30,520 nucleotides of DNA, taken from contig DASQHO010000019.1 in assembly GCA_035632055.1 (NCBI GenBank), positions 1 through 30,520 of the forward strand. Reading direction: 5' to 3'. The notes below the pieces were generated by a model that did not search any database, had not been told where the DNA came from, and saw only the letters and a list, made by a program, of their open reading frames with translations. Shown in pieces: positions 1-9,204 of the stretch. The position numbers and the translations under genes were made by a program. The first letter of the stretch is position 1, and each line of letters begins with the position of its first letter. This stretch comes from REEB95 sp035632055. GTDB taxonomy: Bacteria > Pseudomonadota > Alphaproteobacteria > ATCC43930 > CGMCC-115725.

Positions 1-55
1 GCTTCGCGGCTTGCAATGCCCGCCCGGGTTTTGCATGATCGCCGCCGTTCGGAGC

Positions 56-130
56 GCGGGCGTAGCTCAGGGGTAGAGCACAACCTTGCCAAGGTTGGGG
101 TCGAGGGTTCGAATCCCTTCGCCCGCTCCA
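56..130 (+). tRNA. tRNA-Gly (anticodon GCC)
   Basis: The cloverleaf reads directly from the sequence. A 7-bp acceptor stem joins 56-62 (GCGGGCG) to 120-126 (CGCCCGC). The D arm contains AGCTCAGGGGTAGAGC. The anticodon stem CAACC/GGTTG (81-85/93-97) holds loop TTGCCAA with anticodon GCC at 88-90, and the T arm contains GGTTCGAATCC. An encoded CCA ends the gene at 128-130. It decodes GGC/GGU glycine codons. It lies 43 bp upstream of the ABC-F gene; no terminator is seen between them. Confidence 0.97.
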
Positions 131-173
131 GTTTCTTCTCATTCGCGGCGACGATCGCCGGCCAGTCGCCGCC

Positions 174-2042
174 ATGCTTTGCATCGACAATGTCACTGTT
201 CGTATCGCCGGCCGCGAGATTCTGGCCGGCGCCGGCGCCAATCTGCCGGCCGGACGGCGCATCGGTCTCGTCGGCCGCAATGGCGCGGGCAAATCGACGC
301 TGCTGAAGGTGATCCTCGGCGAGCTTACAACCGACGGCGGTAACGTTTCGTGGCCGCGCGACTGGAAGATCGGCGCAGTGGCGCAAGAGGCGCCCGGCAG
401 CGACGTCAGCCTGCTCGACACCGTGCTGGCTGCCGATCGTGAGCGCGCCGCTCTAATGGAGGCAGCTGAAAACGAAACTGACGGCCATGCGATCGGCGAG
501 ATCCACGCGCGGCTTGATGCGATTGATGCCTATGCCGCGCCGGCGCGCGCCGCGAGCATCCTGTCGGGCCTTGGATTCTCAGCCGCAGAACAGGCGCGGC
601 CGTGCGCCGAATTCTCCGGCGGCTGGCGCATGCGCGTGGCCCTGGCGGCAATCCTGTTCGCCGCACCCGATCTTTTGCTGCTCGACGAGCCGACCAATTA
701 CCTCGATCTCGAAGGTCTGCTCTGGCTCGAAGACTTTCTGCGCCGCTATCGCGGCACCGTGCTAATCGTCAGCCACGACCGCGATCTGCTCAACACCGCA
801 GTCGATTTCATCCTCCATCTCGAGCACGGCAAGCTCACGCTCTACACCGGCGGCTACGACACCTTCGTCGAAACGCGTGCGGCTCAGCGCGCCAACCAGG
901 CCGCCTTCGCCAAGAAACAGGAAGCCGCGCGCAAGCATATGCAGGCTTTCGTCGACCGCTTCCGCGCCAAGGCATCGAAGGCGCGCCAGGCACAGAGCCG
1001 CCTCAAAATGCTCGCGCGCATGGAAACAGTGGCGGTGCCGGTCGACGAGCACGTCGCGCCGATCCGGCTGCCCGATCCAATGCCGGCAAGTCCGCCGCTC
1101 GTCACCATGGATCGGGTATCGGTCGGCTACGAGCCGGGCAGGCCGGTGCTGGCGCATCTGTCGCTGCGCTTCGATCCTGACGATCGCATCGCGCTGTTGG
1201 GCAAGAACGGCAACGGCAAGTCGACCTTCGCCAAGCTGCTCGCCGGCAAGCTGGCGCCGATGAGCGGCGAGCTTACGCGTGCACGCAAATTGGTGCCCGG
1301 TTATTTCGCGCAGCATCAGCTGGAGGAACTGGACGGCAGCCTGACGCCGCTGGAGACGCTGGCGGAGCTCAGGCCGAAACTGCCGGCTCAGGCACTACGC
1401 ACGCAGCTCGGCGGCTTCGGTTTTTCCGCAGCCAAAGCGACGACGAAAGTGGCGAGCCTATCGGGCGGCGAGCGCGCGCGGCTGATGCTGGCGTTAGCGA
1501 CGCTCGATAAACCGAATCTGCTCATCCTCGACGAGCCGACCAACCATCTCGATATCGACGCACGCAATGAGCTTCTGACCGCGCTCAACGATTTCGCCGG
1601 CGCGGTAATCCTGGTCAGCCACGATCGCAGGCTGCTCGAGGCGACAGCTGATCGCCTGATGCTGGTCGCCGACGGCCGCGTTGAGCCTTTCGACGGCGAT
1701 CTCGACGATTACCGCCGTTTCCTGCTGTCGCCGGGAAACACCGCCACACGAACCATCGAGACCGACGCGCCGGCGCCGCGGCGCGAAAGCGACAGCGACA
1801 AACGCCGGCGCCTGAAACCACTGAAGCAACGCGCCGACGCGGCCGAACGCGAAGTGAACGCGCTTGGCACGCAGATCAAGGAACTCGACGCCGCGCTCGC
1901 TGCATCGGACCTGTTCACGCGCGCGCCTGCCCAGGCGGCGGCATTGGCGAAAGCGCGCGCCGATGCGGCCCGCGCCCTTGCTGCGGCCGAGGCGCGTTGG
2001 CTCCAGGCGCAGGACGAATACGATTACGCCGCCGCCAAATGA
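174..2042 (+). CDS. ABC-F family ATPase (Uup/YheS-like)
   Basis: A 622-residue soluble protein with two ABC ATPase domains and no membrane segments, the ABC-F arrangement. These proteins act on the ribosome or on translation quality control rather than in transport. Domain 1 has Walker A GRNGAGKST (34-42), signature FSGGWRM (about 147-153) and Walker B with DEPTNYLD (171-178). Domain 2 has GKNGNGKST (343-351), SLSGGERAR (about 428-436) and DEPTNHLD (453-460). The basic, helical stretch at about 236-290 between them matches the inter-domain linker that reaches the P-site tRNA in the family. Residues about 555-620 are charged and Ala-rich, likely a coiled coil as in Uup/YheS. Both nucleotide sites look intact. 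The ATG at 174 has no clear Shine-Dalgarno sequence but places the first ABC domain normally. The exact ABC-F subfamily is not settled. Confidence 0.93.
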   Translation: MLCIDNVTVRIAGREILAGAGANLPAGRRIGLVGRNGAGKSTLLKVILGELTTDGGNVSWPRDWKIGAVAQEAPGSDVSLLDTVLAADRERAALMEAAENETDGHAIGEIHARLDAIDAYAAPARAASILSGLGFSAAEQARPCAEFSGGWRMRVALAAILFAAPDLLLLDEPTNYLDLEGLLWLEDFLRRYRGTVLIVSHDRDLLNTAVDFILHLEHGKLTLYTGGYDTFVETRAAQRANQAAFAKKQEAARKHMQAFVDRFRAKASKARQAQSRLKMLARMETVAVPVDEHVAPIRLPDPMPASPPLVTMDRVSVGYEPGRPVLAHLSLRFDPDDRIALLGKNGNGKSTFAKLLAGKLAPMSGELTRARKLVPGYFAQHQLEELDGSLTPLETLAELRPKLPAQALRTQLGGFGFSAAKATTKVASLSGGERARLMLALATLDKPNLLILDEPTNHLDIDARNELLTALNDFAGAVILVSHDRRLLEATADRLMLVADGRVEPFDGDLDDYRRFLLSPGNTATRTIETDAPAPRRESDSDKRRRLKPLKQRADAAEREVNALGTQIKELDAALAASDLFTRAPAQAAALAKARADAARALAAAEARWLQAQDEYDYAAAK

Positions 2043-2115
2043 GTGTCGCAACCGTTCCCGCCGCCACGCCGGCGTGACATGATGCGGCGGCCGTAATCGG
2101 AAGGGACACATAAGC

Positions 2116-2949
2116 ATGCCGGACGCTCCGCCACCCAGCACGCCGCAAGAGCGCTCGTCGAGCTACAAGCTGCCGGTGCTCGATAGCGATTTCATCTCGA
2201 CGCGCGACGAGCTGCGCGACCTGCGCTTCGCTATCGAATACGCCAAAGCCGAATTTCTGCTGCGTGACTGGGGCGTGCGCTCGACGGTCGTGGTCTTCGG
2301 CAGCGCGCGCACGCCATCGCCCGAGCAGGCAGTGGCGCTACGCCAGACGGCGAAAACCGAGGCCGAACGCGCGCGTATCGATTTGCGCGTCGCGCGGTAT
2401 CAGGCCGCGCGCGAACTCGGCCGAATCGTTTCGGAGCGCGGTGGTGCCTTTGCGCCGCATGACCGCTGGCGTGACAACGTTATCGCCACTGGCGGCGGGC
2501 CCGGCATCATGGAAGCCGCCAATCGCGGCGCGCACGAGGCCGGCGCGCCGACCATTGGCTTCAACATATCGCTGCCGCAGGAGCAGCATCCCAATCCGTA
2601 CACCACGCCTGAGTTGACGTTCCAATTCCACTATTTCGGCATGCGCAAGATGCATCTGGCGATGCGTGCGAACGCGCTGGTGGCATTTCCGGGCGGCTTC
2701 GGCACGCTCGACGAACTGTTCGAGATTCTCACGCTGGTGCAGACGCGCAAGACGCCGTCGGTGCCGATCGTTCTGTTCGACGCTGATTACTGGAAACGAG
2801 TTGTTAACTTTGACGCGCTCGCCGAGGCAGAAACTATTAGCCGCAACGATTTGGCGTTGTTCGAATTTGCCAATACCGCGGAAGAGGCGTGGTCCATTCT
2901 GTCCAAACGCGGTCTGACCGTGCACGTTCCGCCGTCACCCGAAGATTAA
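2116..2949 (+). CDS. LOG family protein (TIGR00730-like)
   Basis: A 277-residue protein of the LOG (Lonely Guy) / 'lysine decarboxylase-like' Rossmann family. Characterised members release free cytokinin-type bases or AMP from nucleoside 5'-monophosphates by phosphoribohydrolysis. Seen here: GGGPGIMEAANRGA at 126-139, the MRKMHL segment at 176-181 and the hallmark PGGFGTLDE at 192-200, which supplies the catalytic Arg/Glu environment in the family. About 50 residues precede the core and there is an inserted helical section at about 70-120, so it belongs to the longer bacterial type. The start at 2116 is preceded by GGAAGGGA about 9 nt upstream. The 73-bp gap after the ABC-F gene holds a GC-rich inverted repeat (2058-2064 with 2084-2090) with no T-run. 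The substrate in this organism is unknown. Confidence 0.88.
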   Translation: MPDAPPPSTPQERSSSYKLPVLDSDFISTRDELRDLRFAIEYAKAEFLLRDWGVRSTVVVFGSARTPSPEQAVALRQTAKTEAERARIDLRVARYQAARELGRIVSERGGAFAPHDRWRDNVIATGGGPGIMEAANRGAHEAGAPTIGFNISLPQEQHPNPYTTPELTFQFHYFGMRKMHLAMRANALVAFPGGFGTLDELFEILTLVQTRKTPSVPIVLFDADYWKRVVNFDALAEAETISRNDLALFEFANTAEEAWSILSKRGLTVHVPPSPED

Positions 2950-2982
2950 GTCGGCTTTAACGGCGCGGCTTTATTTTCATCG

Positions 2983-3918
2983 ATGGACCCGTCTCGGGTT
3001 CGCGGGGAAATCAAGACCGTCGTGAGTTCGCTCGCCTCAGCGTATCGCGCGATCGTGCGCCCGATCTCGCTTAGCGTCCTGCTGGTCGCCAGTCTGCATC
3101 TCGCGGTAGGCGCGCTGGCATTGCGCACTCTGGTACATCCCGCCGCGCCGCATGTCGCCGCGCCGACCGCGAAGCCCGACATAGCGACCAAGCCGACAGC
3201 TACCGTAGCCCAATCGGCGCCCTCCGTGCCGCCGGCGCCCGCACCCAAGGCCACCGAAGCCGAGCCGCTGCGCGGCCACGCCACGATCCTCGATCCGGTG
3301 CTATTGGCGCGCGAGAATGCCGGTCTGGCGCAGCTGCGCGCTGCGGGCGTCAATCTCGAGACACTTCTGCATCACGCGACGCAGGCCCGTCGCACCGACG
3401 AAGGCGGACCGCTGGTCCCGTTGGCGGCAATCCGGGACGCCGCGCTCGACCCCAGCCGCCTGGCGCGGCTCGAACAGTTGATCGCGCGCATGCCGTTCGC
3501 CGCACCGCTGCTGCATTACGCCATTAACAGTCCGTTCGGCATCCGCCGCGATCCGTTCGCCGGCGAGCGGGCCTTCCATCCCGGCATCGACCTTGAGGCC
3601 GAATACGGCGAAGCCGTCTACACAACTGCGCCGGGGGTCGTGGACTTCGCGGGTTTCGACGGCGCTTACGGGCGGATGATCGAGATCAATCACGGCAACG
3701 GCATCCAGACGCGCTATGCCCATTTATCGCGGATCCTGGTGCGCGTGGGCGATCACGTCGACAAGCATCAGCGCATCGGATCGGTCGGCAGCACCGGCCG
3801 CAGCACCGGCCCGCATCTGCATTACGAGGTACGGATCGACGGCCGGCCACTCAATCCGGCGAAATTCCTCGCGGTCGGCCGGCAGTCGCCGTTGATCGCC
3901 ATCGACGCCGCGCAGTAA
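2983..3918 (+). CDS. M23 family metallopeptidase (LytM/NlpD-like, membrane-anchored)
   Basis: A 311-residue protein with one N-terminal hydrophobic segment (about 28-50), a Pro/Ala-rich periplasmic linker (about 52-92), a helical region, and a C-terminal LytM/peptidase M23 domain (about 180-296). The zinc-site motifs are present: HPGID (H199, D203) and HLHYE (H278 and H280), plus YAHLS with H247. It is therefore predicted to be an active peptidoglycan endopeptidase rather than a degenerate activator; this is inferred from retained residues. It starts 33 bp after the LOG gene stop. No good Shine-Dalgarno sequence precedes the ATG at 2983, and an in-frame GTG about 13 codons later is an alternative start that would keep the membrane segment. 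It converges on the giant PEP-CTERM gene across a hairpin. Confidence 0.9.
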   Translation: MDPSRVRGEIKTVVSSLASAYRAIVRPISLSVLLVASLHLAVGALALRTLVHPAAPHVAAPTAKPDIATKPTATVAQSAPSVPPAPAPKATEAEPLRGHATILDPVLLARENAGLAQLRAAGVNLETLLHHATQARRTDEGGPLVPLAAIRDAALDPSRLARLEQLIARMPFAAPLLHYAINSPFGIRRDPFAGERAFHPGIDLEAEYGEAVYTTAPGVVDFAGFDGAYGRMIEINHGNGIQTRYAHLSRILVRVGDHVDKHQRIGSVGSTGRSTGPHLHYEVRIDGRPLNPAKFLAVGRQSPLIAIDAAQ

Positions 3919-3923
3919 GCGTC

Positions 3924-3952
3924 AAAAAAGGAGGCCGCCTCACGGCGGCCTC
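3924..3952 (-). terminator. Intrinsic terminator of the giant PEP-CTERM gene
   Basis: GAGGCCGCC (3931-3939) and GGCGGCCTC (3944-3952) form a perfect 9-bp stem with a TCAC loop. On the plus strand a run of six A (3924-3929) precedes the stem, so read on the minus strand the hairpin is followed by CTTTTTT, the classic intrinsic terminator form, 26 nt after the stop of the minus-strand gene. It lacks a T-run for plus-strand transcripts but may also slow those from the M23 gene. Confidence 0.88.
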
Positions 3953-3978
3953 GTCGTCCGATCATCCTTCGGTAAACA

Positions 3979-6900
3979 CTAAGCCGCGATTCCGCCGGCG
4001 GCTTTGGCGGCGCCGGCCTGCTTGCGCCGGCGCTGCATCTCCAGAAAACCAAGGCCGAGGAGACCGCTGCCGAACAGCAGCCAGCTCGCCGGCTCAGGCA
4101 CCGACGACGTGCCCGAGTAGCCGAACAGCATGCTGGTCTGGAAACCGCTGAACGAGGAGGTGTCGAACACCAAGTTTGCGGTTACATCGAACAGGCCGCT
4201 GCCCGCCACCGTGCCTAGGTTGTAGTTGACGTTGTCGAGGGCGGCGAGCGCGTTCGCCAGCGTGGTGAAGGTCTGGTCGTCGAGCTTGCCGGTCTTGCCC
4301 GTCTCGGTCAGGTAGAACTCGAGCGAGCCGAAATTAGCGCCTGAATAGCCCGAGCTGCCGTTGTTGAGCAGGCTGACGATCACATTGCGGCCCGCCGCAT
4401 TCGCGCCCGTGTCGGTGAAGGTGAGCGACGAGGTGTAGGTATGCGGGGTCGAGATCGGGCCGGTGGCGCCGACGCCCAACAGACCGGAGGCGATAACCGA
4501 GCCGTTCGGATTGTTGAAGGCCGTGCTCGCCGCCGAATTGGCCGTATAGAAGGCCGGCGTCAATCCGGTCGGCATCAGGTTGCCGAGCGTGTAGCTATTG
4601 TCAGGCAGCGGATTCGTGATCGGCGCAGTGGTCGAGACGTTCTGGGCGAACGTGCTCTGAGCGAACGAGGTCGCCGGGCTGCCAATCGTGGCCGAGCCGG
4701 AGGCCGTGACGGACGGCGTGTTGGGCGACGCATTGGCGCCATCGGTCGTCGCGACGGCTTGCGAGCCGACGTTGCCGATGCTGAACAGCGTGTTGCCTTG
4801 GCCATCGAGCAGCGTGGTGGTGAGGGTGCCACTGCCGCCGCCGGTCGAAGTGCCATTGGCCGTCGCCGTCGCCGTGTTGAGGAACGACGTGGCGACCGCA
4901 TTCGCTCCGACCGGGCCGCCGCTGGCGCTAAACGCAGTGGCATTCGAGGTCGCGGTGCCGCCGACGCCGCTCGGGTTGCCGCCTTGGCCGCCGGTCGAGG
5001 TCGCGGTGGCATTCGCAGGGTTGATGTTGTCGGTGGTCGCCGCGTTGGCGGTGGACGAAGCATTGCCGCCGTTGCCGCCGACTCCGCCGCCGATGGCGCT
5101 GCCGCCGTTGCCACCAGTCGAGGTAGCGTTTGCGGTGACGCCGGTTACGCCGTTGGTCGCAGTGGCCAGCGAGGTTGCGGTGCCGCCGGCGCCGCCGTTG
5201 TCGCCGCCGGCGCCGAGGCCGCCGTTGCCGCCGGTCGAGAAGGCATTGGCCGAGCCGGTCCCGCCGTTCATGGTCGAGTTGGCGCTGCCGGCGCCGCCGG
5301 TGCCGCCCGTGCCGACGCCGCTGGCGTCGCCGCCGGTGCCGCCGGTGCCAACCGCCAACGAGGTGCCGGGGCCGGTGACGATGTTCGTGGCGCTACCATT
5401 GCCGCCGTTGCCCGGGGTGGCGGCACTACCGCCATTGCCGCCGGTGGCGAAGGTCGCGCCGGAGCCCGCGGTGGTGAGCGACGGCGTGACGGACACGCCG
5501 TTCTGGCCCGCGGCGCCGTTGCCGCCGATCTGGCTGAAGGTGTTGTCGACGCCAGTGAGGCCGTAATCCGAAGCGACGCTGCCGAGCACGGCGGTGTCGT
5601 CGGACGACGTCACCGTGTTGCTCTTGAGGTACGTATCGGTCGTGCCGAGGTTCAGCATCTGGGTGACGTTGAAGTCGCCGGTGATGCCGCTCGCACCCGA
5701 GTGGATCAGGTCGTAGGAGCCAGGCGCCACGGTCGAGCTCGGAACCAGGGTCATGGTGCCGCCGAGTTGCGCCGCCGCGGTGGTGATTTGGTCATAGGTC
5801 GTGCCGCCCGTGGTCGGCGCGATCACGTCCATGTAGAGCGTGTTGTTCGGCGTGAAGATCATGGTGCCGGTGCTGGTGATCGCTGCGGCCGAGCCGGTGC
5901 CGAGCGGATAGTTGGCGCCCGGGTTGTTGACGAAAGTGCCCGAGGTCTTGTCCGGGTTATTCGGATTGGCCGCGAACGAAGCGGTGTTGCCAGGCGACAG
6001 CGAGCCGTTGAAGGTCACGGTGCCGGAATAATTGCCGGTGCCGGCGACCGCGCCGTTGAGGGTGATGCCGCCCGCGCCCGTGCCGGTGATGCCGGGGCCA
6101 GTGCCCGACGGGGTGTTGTTGAACACCGGACCGTTGACCGTACCGGAACCGTTGAGGTTGCCGTCCTCGATGTCGGTCAGGGCTTGGGTCCAGCTGCCGT
6201 CGACCGTGGTCTCGCTGCCCGGATTGACCTGCGTGTAGGTGCCCGAGCCATTCAAGACCGCGCCCGACTGGATGTCGACCGTGCCCGGAGTGCCGCCGAC
6301 GCCCGTGGTGCCGTTGTTGAACGTGCCGTTGTTGGTGATCGCGCCGCCGCCGGTCATGTTGGTGAGGGTGCCGGTGTTGGCGATCGTGCTGGTCGCGTCG
6401 TTGGTGATCGTCGCATTGGTCTTGTTCGTCAGCGTGCCCGTGTTGTTGAGCGTCGCGCCGTTCTGGTTGGCGACGGTGGCGGTATTCTCATTGGTGAACG
6501 CGCCGTCGTTTTGCAGCGTCGAGGCGTTGTTGGTGACCGGGCCGCCGTTGTTGTCGACGATGCCGCCGACGAAGTTTTTGAACGTGCCGGCGAGCTGATT
6601 GACGATTGCGCCGAAATTGTCGAGCACGCCGCCCGAGTGGACGTGGAACTCGGCGTTGCTGCCTTGGTTGGTGATGCCGCCCGAGGTCGCTGCGTTGGTG
6701 AGTGTGCCGCCGCTGGCAACGTTGAAGTGGGCGGAGCCTGCGCCGGTGCCGTCGTTGAGTATGGTGCCGCCGGTCTGGTTGGTGAGGGTCGAACCGGTGC
6801 CGGTTGTGGCGAATGTGCTGGTGCCGGTGGTGCCGCCGAGATTCAGGATCGCGGCGCTGTTCTCGTTGGTCACGCCGCCGTTATTGGTGAGGGTCGCGCC

Positions 6901-9204
6901 GGTCTGGTTGACGAGCTGCGTGCCCGTACCGGTGTTATCGAAAGTGCCGGTCGCGCTGTTCGTGTAGGTCGCGCCACCCTGGTTGTTCACCGTCGAGGCG
7001 CCGCTGTTGGTGAAGGCGCCGTTGTTGGTGACGCTGGCGGGATCGTTGGTGAACGTCGCGCCGTTCGTGTTCGTCACCGTGCCGTTGTTGACGAACGAAG
7101 CGCTGTTCAGGTTAGCGACCGAACTGTGATTGTTGGTGAAAGTCCCGCTGTTGGTCAACGTCGTGCCGGTACCGGTGTTGAGCAGGCTGGCGCTGTTCTG
7201 GTTGGTGAAGGTGGCGCTGTTGTTGAGCGTGCCGCCGTTCTGGTTGGTGATGCCGCCGTTGTTGACGATCGCCGCACCGTTGCTGTTGGTCAGCACGGCC
7301 GTGCCGCCGCTGTTGAGGATGCCGTTGAGCGCGGTGTCGTTGTTGGTCAGCGTCGTGCCGGCGCCATCGTTGGTGAGTGTCCCGGCGTTATCGATCAGGC
7401 CGGAGGCGTTGTTGGTGATCTGGCCGCCGGTGAGGTTGCTGAAGCTCGCGCTGTTGTCGATCGTGCCGGAATTGCCGATGGCCGCAGCGAGCTGGTTGAG
7501 GAAGCTGCCGCCGCTGTTGTTGATGGTGGCGCCAGCGGCGTTGGTCAGCGTGGCGTGGTTCTGGTTGCTGAACGTGCCGCCGGTGTTGGCGATGCCGGCC
7601 GCCGCGGTGCTCGAGTTGGTGATCGTGCTGCCCGTACCGTCGTTGGTGAAGGTGCCGCTGTTGCTGATCGTGCCGGCGCCATTGTTGGCAATCGATGCGC
7701 CGTTCAGGTTGCTAAAGGTCGCGCCGTTGGCGAGCGCGCCCGTGTTGGTAACCGCGGTGCCAGAATCTTCGTTGGTGAACTGGGCGCCGGTGTCGTTCTG
7801 CAGCGTGCCGCTGTTGCCGATCTGGCCGCCGCTCTGGTTCGTGAATAAGGCGCCGGCGCCGGTGTTCTGGATGCCGATCGCAGCGGTCGAGCTATTGGTG
7901 ACGGTGGCGCCAGTGTTGTTCGAGAACGCGCCGGTGTTGACGATGGTCGCGGTGCCGCTGTTGTTGAGGTTGGTGCCCGAACCCTGGTTGGTAAAGGTGC
8001 CGGCGTTGGCGATCGAGCCGGTGCCACTGTTGTTCAGGGTCGAGGCGCCTTGGTTGGCGAAGGTGCCGCCGAGCTGGTTGTTGAGCGCGCCGGTGTTGGA
8101 GAAGGTCGACGCGCCCTGGTTGTAGGCCTGGGCGCTGTTGTTGATCGTGCCGGAATTGTTCAGCGTGCCGCCGCCCTGGTTATAGAGCTGGCCGTTGGTC
8201 TCGTTGGTCAGAGTCCCGGTGTTGTTGAGCGTGCCGTGCGCCTGGTTGTAGACCTGGGCGCCATTCTCGTTCGTGAGCGCGCCATCGTTCTGCAGCGTCG
8301 AGCCATTCGTCAGGTTGAAGATCGTCGCATTCGCGCCATTGTTGGTAACATTCGAGGCCGCGTCGTTATGGAACAACGCGCCCAGCATGTTGAGAAGCTG
8401 ACCTTCATTGGTGACCGCGGCGCCGTTGAGATTCTGAACCTGGGTATTGGTACCCATGTTGAGCGCGGTGGCACCGCTAGCGTTGTCCCACACGGTGTTG
8501 GTGTCGGTATTGGTGAATACGGCCGCCGCTTGGTTGAGGAACGTGCCAGCGTTGCTGAAGAAGGCCGCGAGCTCGTTGGTGAAGGTGGTGCTACTGCCAG
8601 TGTTGGTGAGTGTGCCGGCGGCCGAATTGGTCAGAACGGCGCCCTGACCTGCCGCCGAAGTGCCAAGACCTGCATTGCCGTTAGCGTTGTTGGTGATCGA
8701 GCCGCCATTCTGGTTGGTGAGCGAACCGCTGTTGGTGATCTCGCTCGAAACGCCCGTCGCCGGCGTGCCAACGCTGTTGCTCAGCACGCTGTTGTCGTTG
8801 GTGATGGTGCCGTTGTTGATGATGACGGCGTGACCGGGGGTGGTGAGGCCGCCGTTCGTCAGGCTGCCGTCGTTGTTCAGCGTCGAGCCGTTGACGCCGT
8901 TGACGGTACCGTTATTGGTGATGGTCGAACCGGCCTGGTTGTTGATCGTGCCGTTCGTACCGCCACCCGTGCCGTCGTTGGTGAGGGTGACGCCGGGGTT
9001 GACCGTGCCGGAAGTCGGATTCGTCTGATCGCCGCCGACGTTGATCGCGGCGTTGTTGGTGGCGTTGCTGCTTTGCGTCCAGGTGCCGCCCGGTGCAGTC
9101 GATCCGGAGCTGGGGATTTGTGCCAGCGCCGCGCCATCCATGAGCGCGAGAATGGCGACCGCAGCCGCCGAATACTTGGCCAAAGTCCGGATGGAAACTT
9201 TCAT
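3979..9204 (-). CDS. Giant secreted PEP-CTERM protein with beta-helix repeats and Gly-rich region
   Basis: 1741 residues from the ATG at 9204, chosen because GGAGAGG lies 6 nt upstream and a signal peptide follows (1-28, hydrophobic core, ALA|Q cleavage). Residues about 35-965 are Asn/Thr/Gly-rich tandem repeats with a period near 22 residues (units such as GTLTNE..NGAQVYNQ..GTLNNT), as expected for a right-handed beta-helix. About 970-1230 resembles autotransporter passenger edges (a LSPGNTAS segment; YDQITTAAAQLGGTM). About 1231-1415 is Gly-rich with GGNGG/GGTGG blocks. About 1560-1698 looks like a beta-sandwich. The end carries VPEPAS at 1702-1707, a short hydrophobic helix and a RRRK basic stop: the PEP-CTERM sorting signal cleaved by exosortases in exopolysaccharide-producing bacteria. 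No outer-membrane barrel follows, and no cysteine was noticed. No exosortase gene is in the window. Likely an extracellular matrix or adhesin-like protein; the ligand is unknown. Confidence 0.9.
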   Translation of the reverse strand: MKVSIRTLAKYSAAAVAILALMDGAALAQIPSSGSTAPGGTWTQSSNATNNAAINVGGDQTNPTSGTVNPGVTLTNDGTGGGTNGTINNQAGSTITNNGTVNGVNGSTLNNDGSLTNGGLTTPGHAVIINNGTITNDNSVLSNSVGTPATGVSSEITNSGSLTNQNGGSITNNANGNAGLGTSAAGQGAVLTNSAAGTLTNTGSSTTFTNELAAFFSNAGTFLNQAAAVFTNTDTNTVWDNASGATALNMGTNTQVQNLNGAAVTNEGQLLNMLGALFHNDAASNVTNNGANATIFNLTNGSTLQNDGALTNENGAQVYNQAHGTLNNTGTLTNETNGQLYNQGGGTLNNSGTINNSAQAYNQGASTFSNTGALNNQLGGTFANQGASTLNNSGTGSIANAGTFTNQGSGTNLNNSGTATIVNTGAFSNNTGATVTNSSTAAIGIQNTGAGALFTNQSGGQIGNSGTLQNDTGAQFTNEDSGTAVTNTGALANGATFSNLNGASIANNGAGTISNSGTFTNDGTGSTITNSSTAAAGIANTGGTFSNQNHATLTNAAGATINNSGGSFLNQLAAAIGNSGTIDNSASFSNLTGGQITNNASGLIDNAGTLTNDGAGTTLTNNDTALNGILNSGGTAVLTNSNGAAIVNNGGITNQNGGTLNNSATFTNQNSASLLNTGTGTTLTNSGTFTNNHSSVANLNSASFVNNGTVTNTNGATFTNDPASVTNNGAFTNSGASTVNNQGGATYTNSATGTFDNTGTGTQLVNQTGATLTNNGGVTNENSAAILNLGGTTGTSTFATTGTGSTLTNQTGGTILNDGTGAGSAHFNVASGGTLTNAATSGGITNQGSNAEFHVHSGGVLDNFGAIVNQLAGTFKNFVGGIVDNNGGPVTNNASTLQNDGAFTNENTATVANQNGATLNNTGTLTNKTNATITNDATSTIANTGTLTNMTGGGAITNNGTFNNGTTGVGGTPGTVDIQSGAVLNGSGTYTQVNPGSETTVDGSWTQALTDIEDGNLNGSGTVNGPVFNNTPSGTGPGITGTGAGGITLNGAVAGTGNYSGTVTFNGSLSPGNTASFAANPNNPDKTSGTFVNNPGANYPLGTGSAAAITSTGTMIFTPNNTLYMDVIAPTTGGTTYDQITTAAAQLGGTMTLVPSSTVAPGSYDLIHSGASGITGDFNVTQMLNLGTTDTYLKSNTVTSSDDTAVLGSVASDYGLTGVDNTFSQIGGNGAAGQNGVSVTPSLTTAGSGATFATGGNGGSAATPGNGGNGSATNIVTGPGTSLAVGTGGTGGDASGVGTGGTGGAGSANSTMNGGTGSANAFSTGGNGGLGAGGDNGGAGGTATSLATATNGVTGVTANATSTGGNGGSAIGGGVGGNGGNASSTANAATTDNINPANATATSTGGQGGNPSGVGGTATSNATAFSASGGPVGANAVATSFLNTATATANGTSTGGGSGTLTTTLLDGQGNTLFSIGNVGSQAVATTDGANASPNTPSVTASGSATIGSPATSFAQSTFAQNVSTTAPITNPLPDNSYTLGNLMPTGLTPAFYTANSAASTAFNNPNGSVIASGLLGVGATGPISTPHTYTSSLTFTDTGANAAGRNVIVSLLNNGSSGYSGANFGSLEFYLTETGKTGKLDDQTFTTLANALAALDNVNYNLGTVAGSGLFDVTANLVFDTSSFSGFQTSMLFGYSGTSSVPEPASWLLFGSGLLGLGFLEMQRRRKQAGAAKAAGGIAA

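Noticed and set aside
4441..7848. 1135-codon open frame on the plus strand antisense to the giant gene
   Set aside because: It is the complement of the repeat region: the product is a monotonous R/G/V/A string, has no ribosome site or domain, and the frame stays open because GC-rich N/G/T repeats lack stop codons in that frame.
4900..8900. CRISPR-like repetitive DNA
   Set aside because: The short repeats are degenerate, in frame and encode the 22-residue protein repeat; there are no identical repeats with unique spacers.
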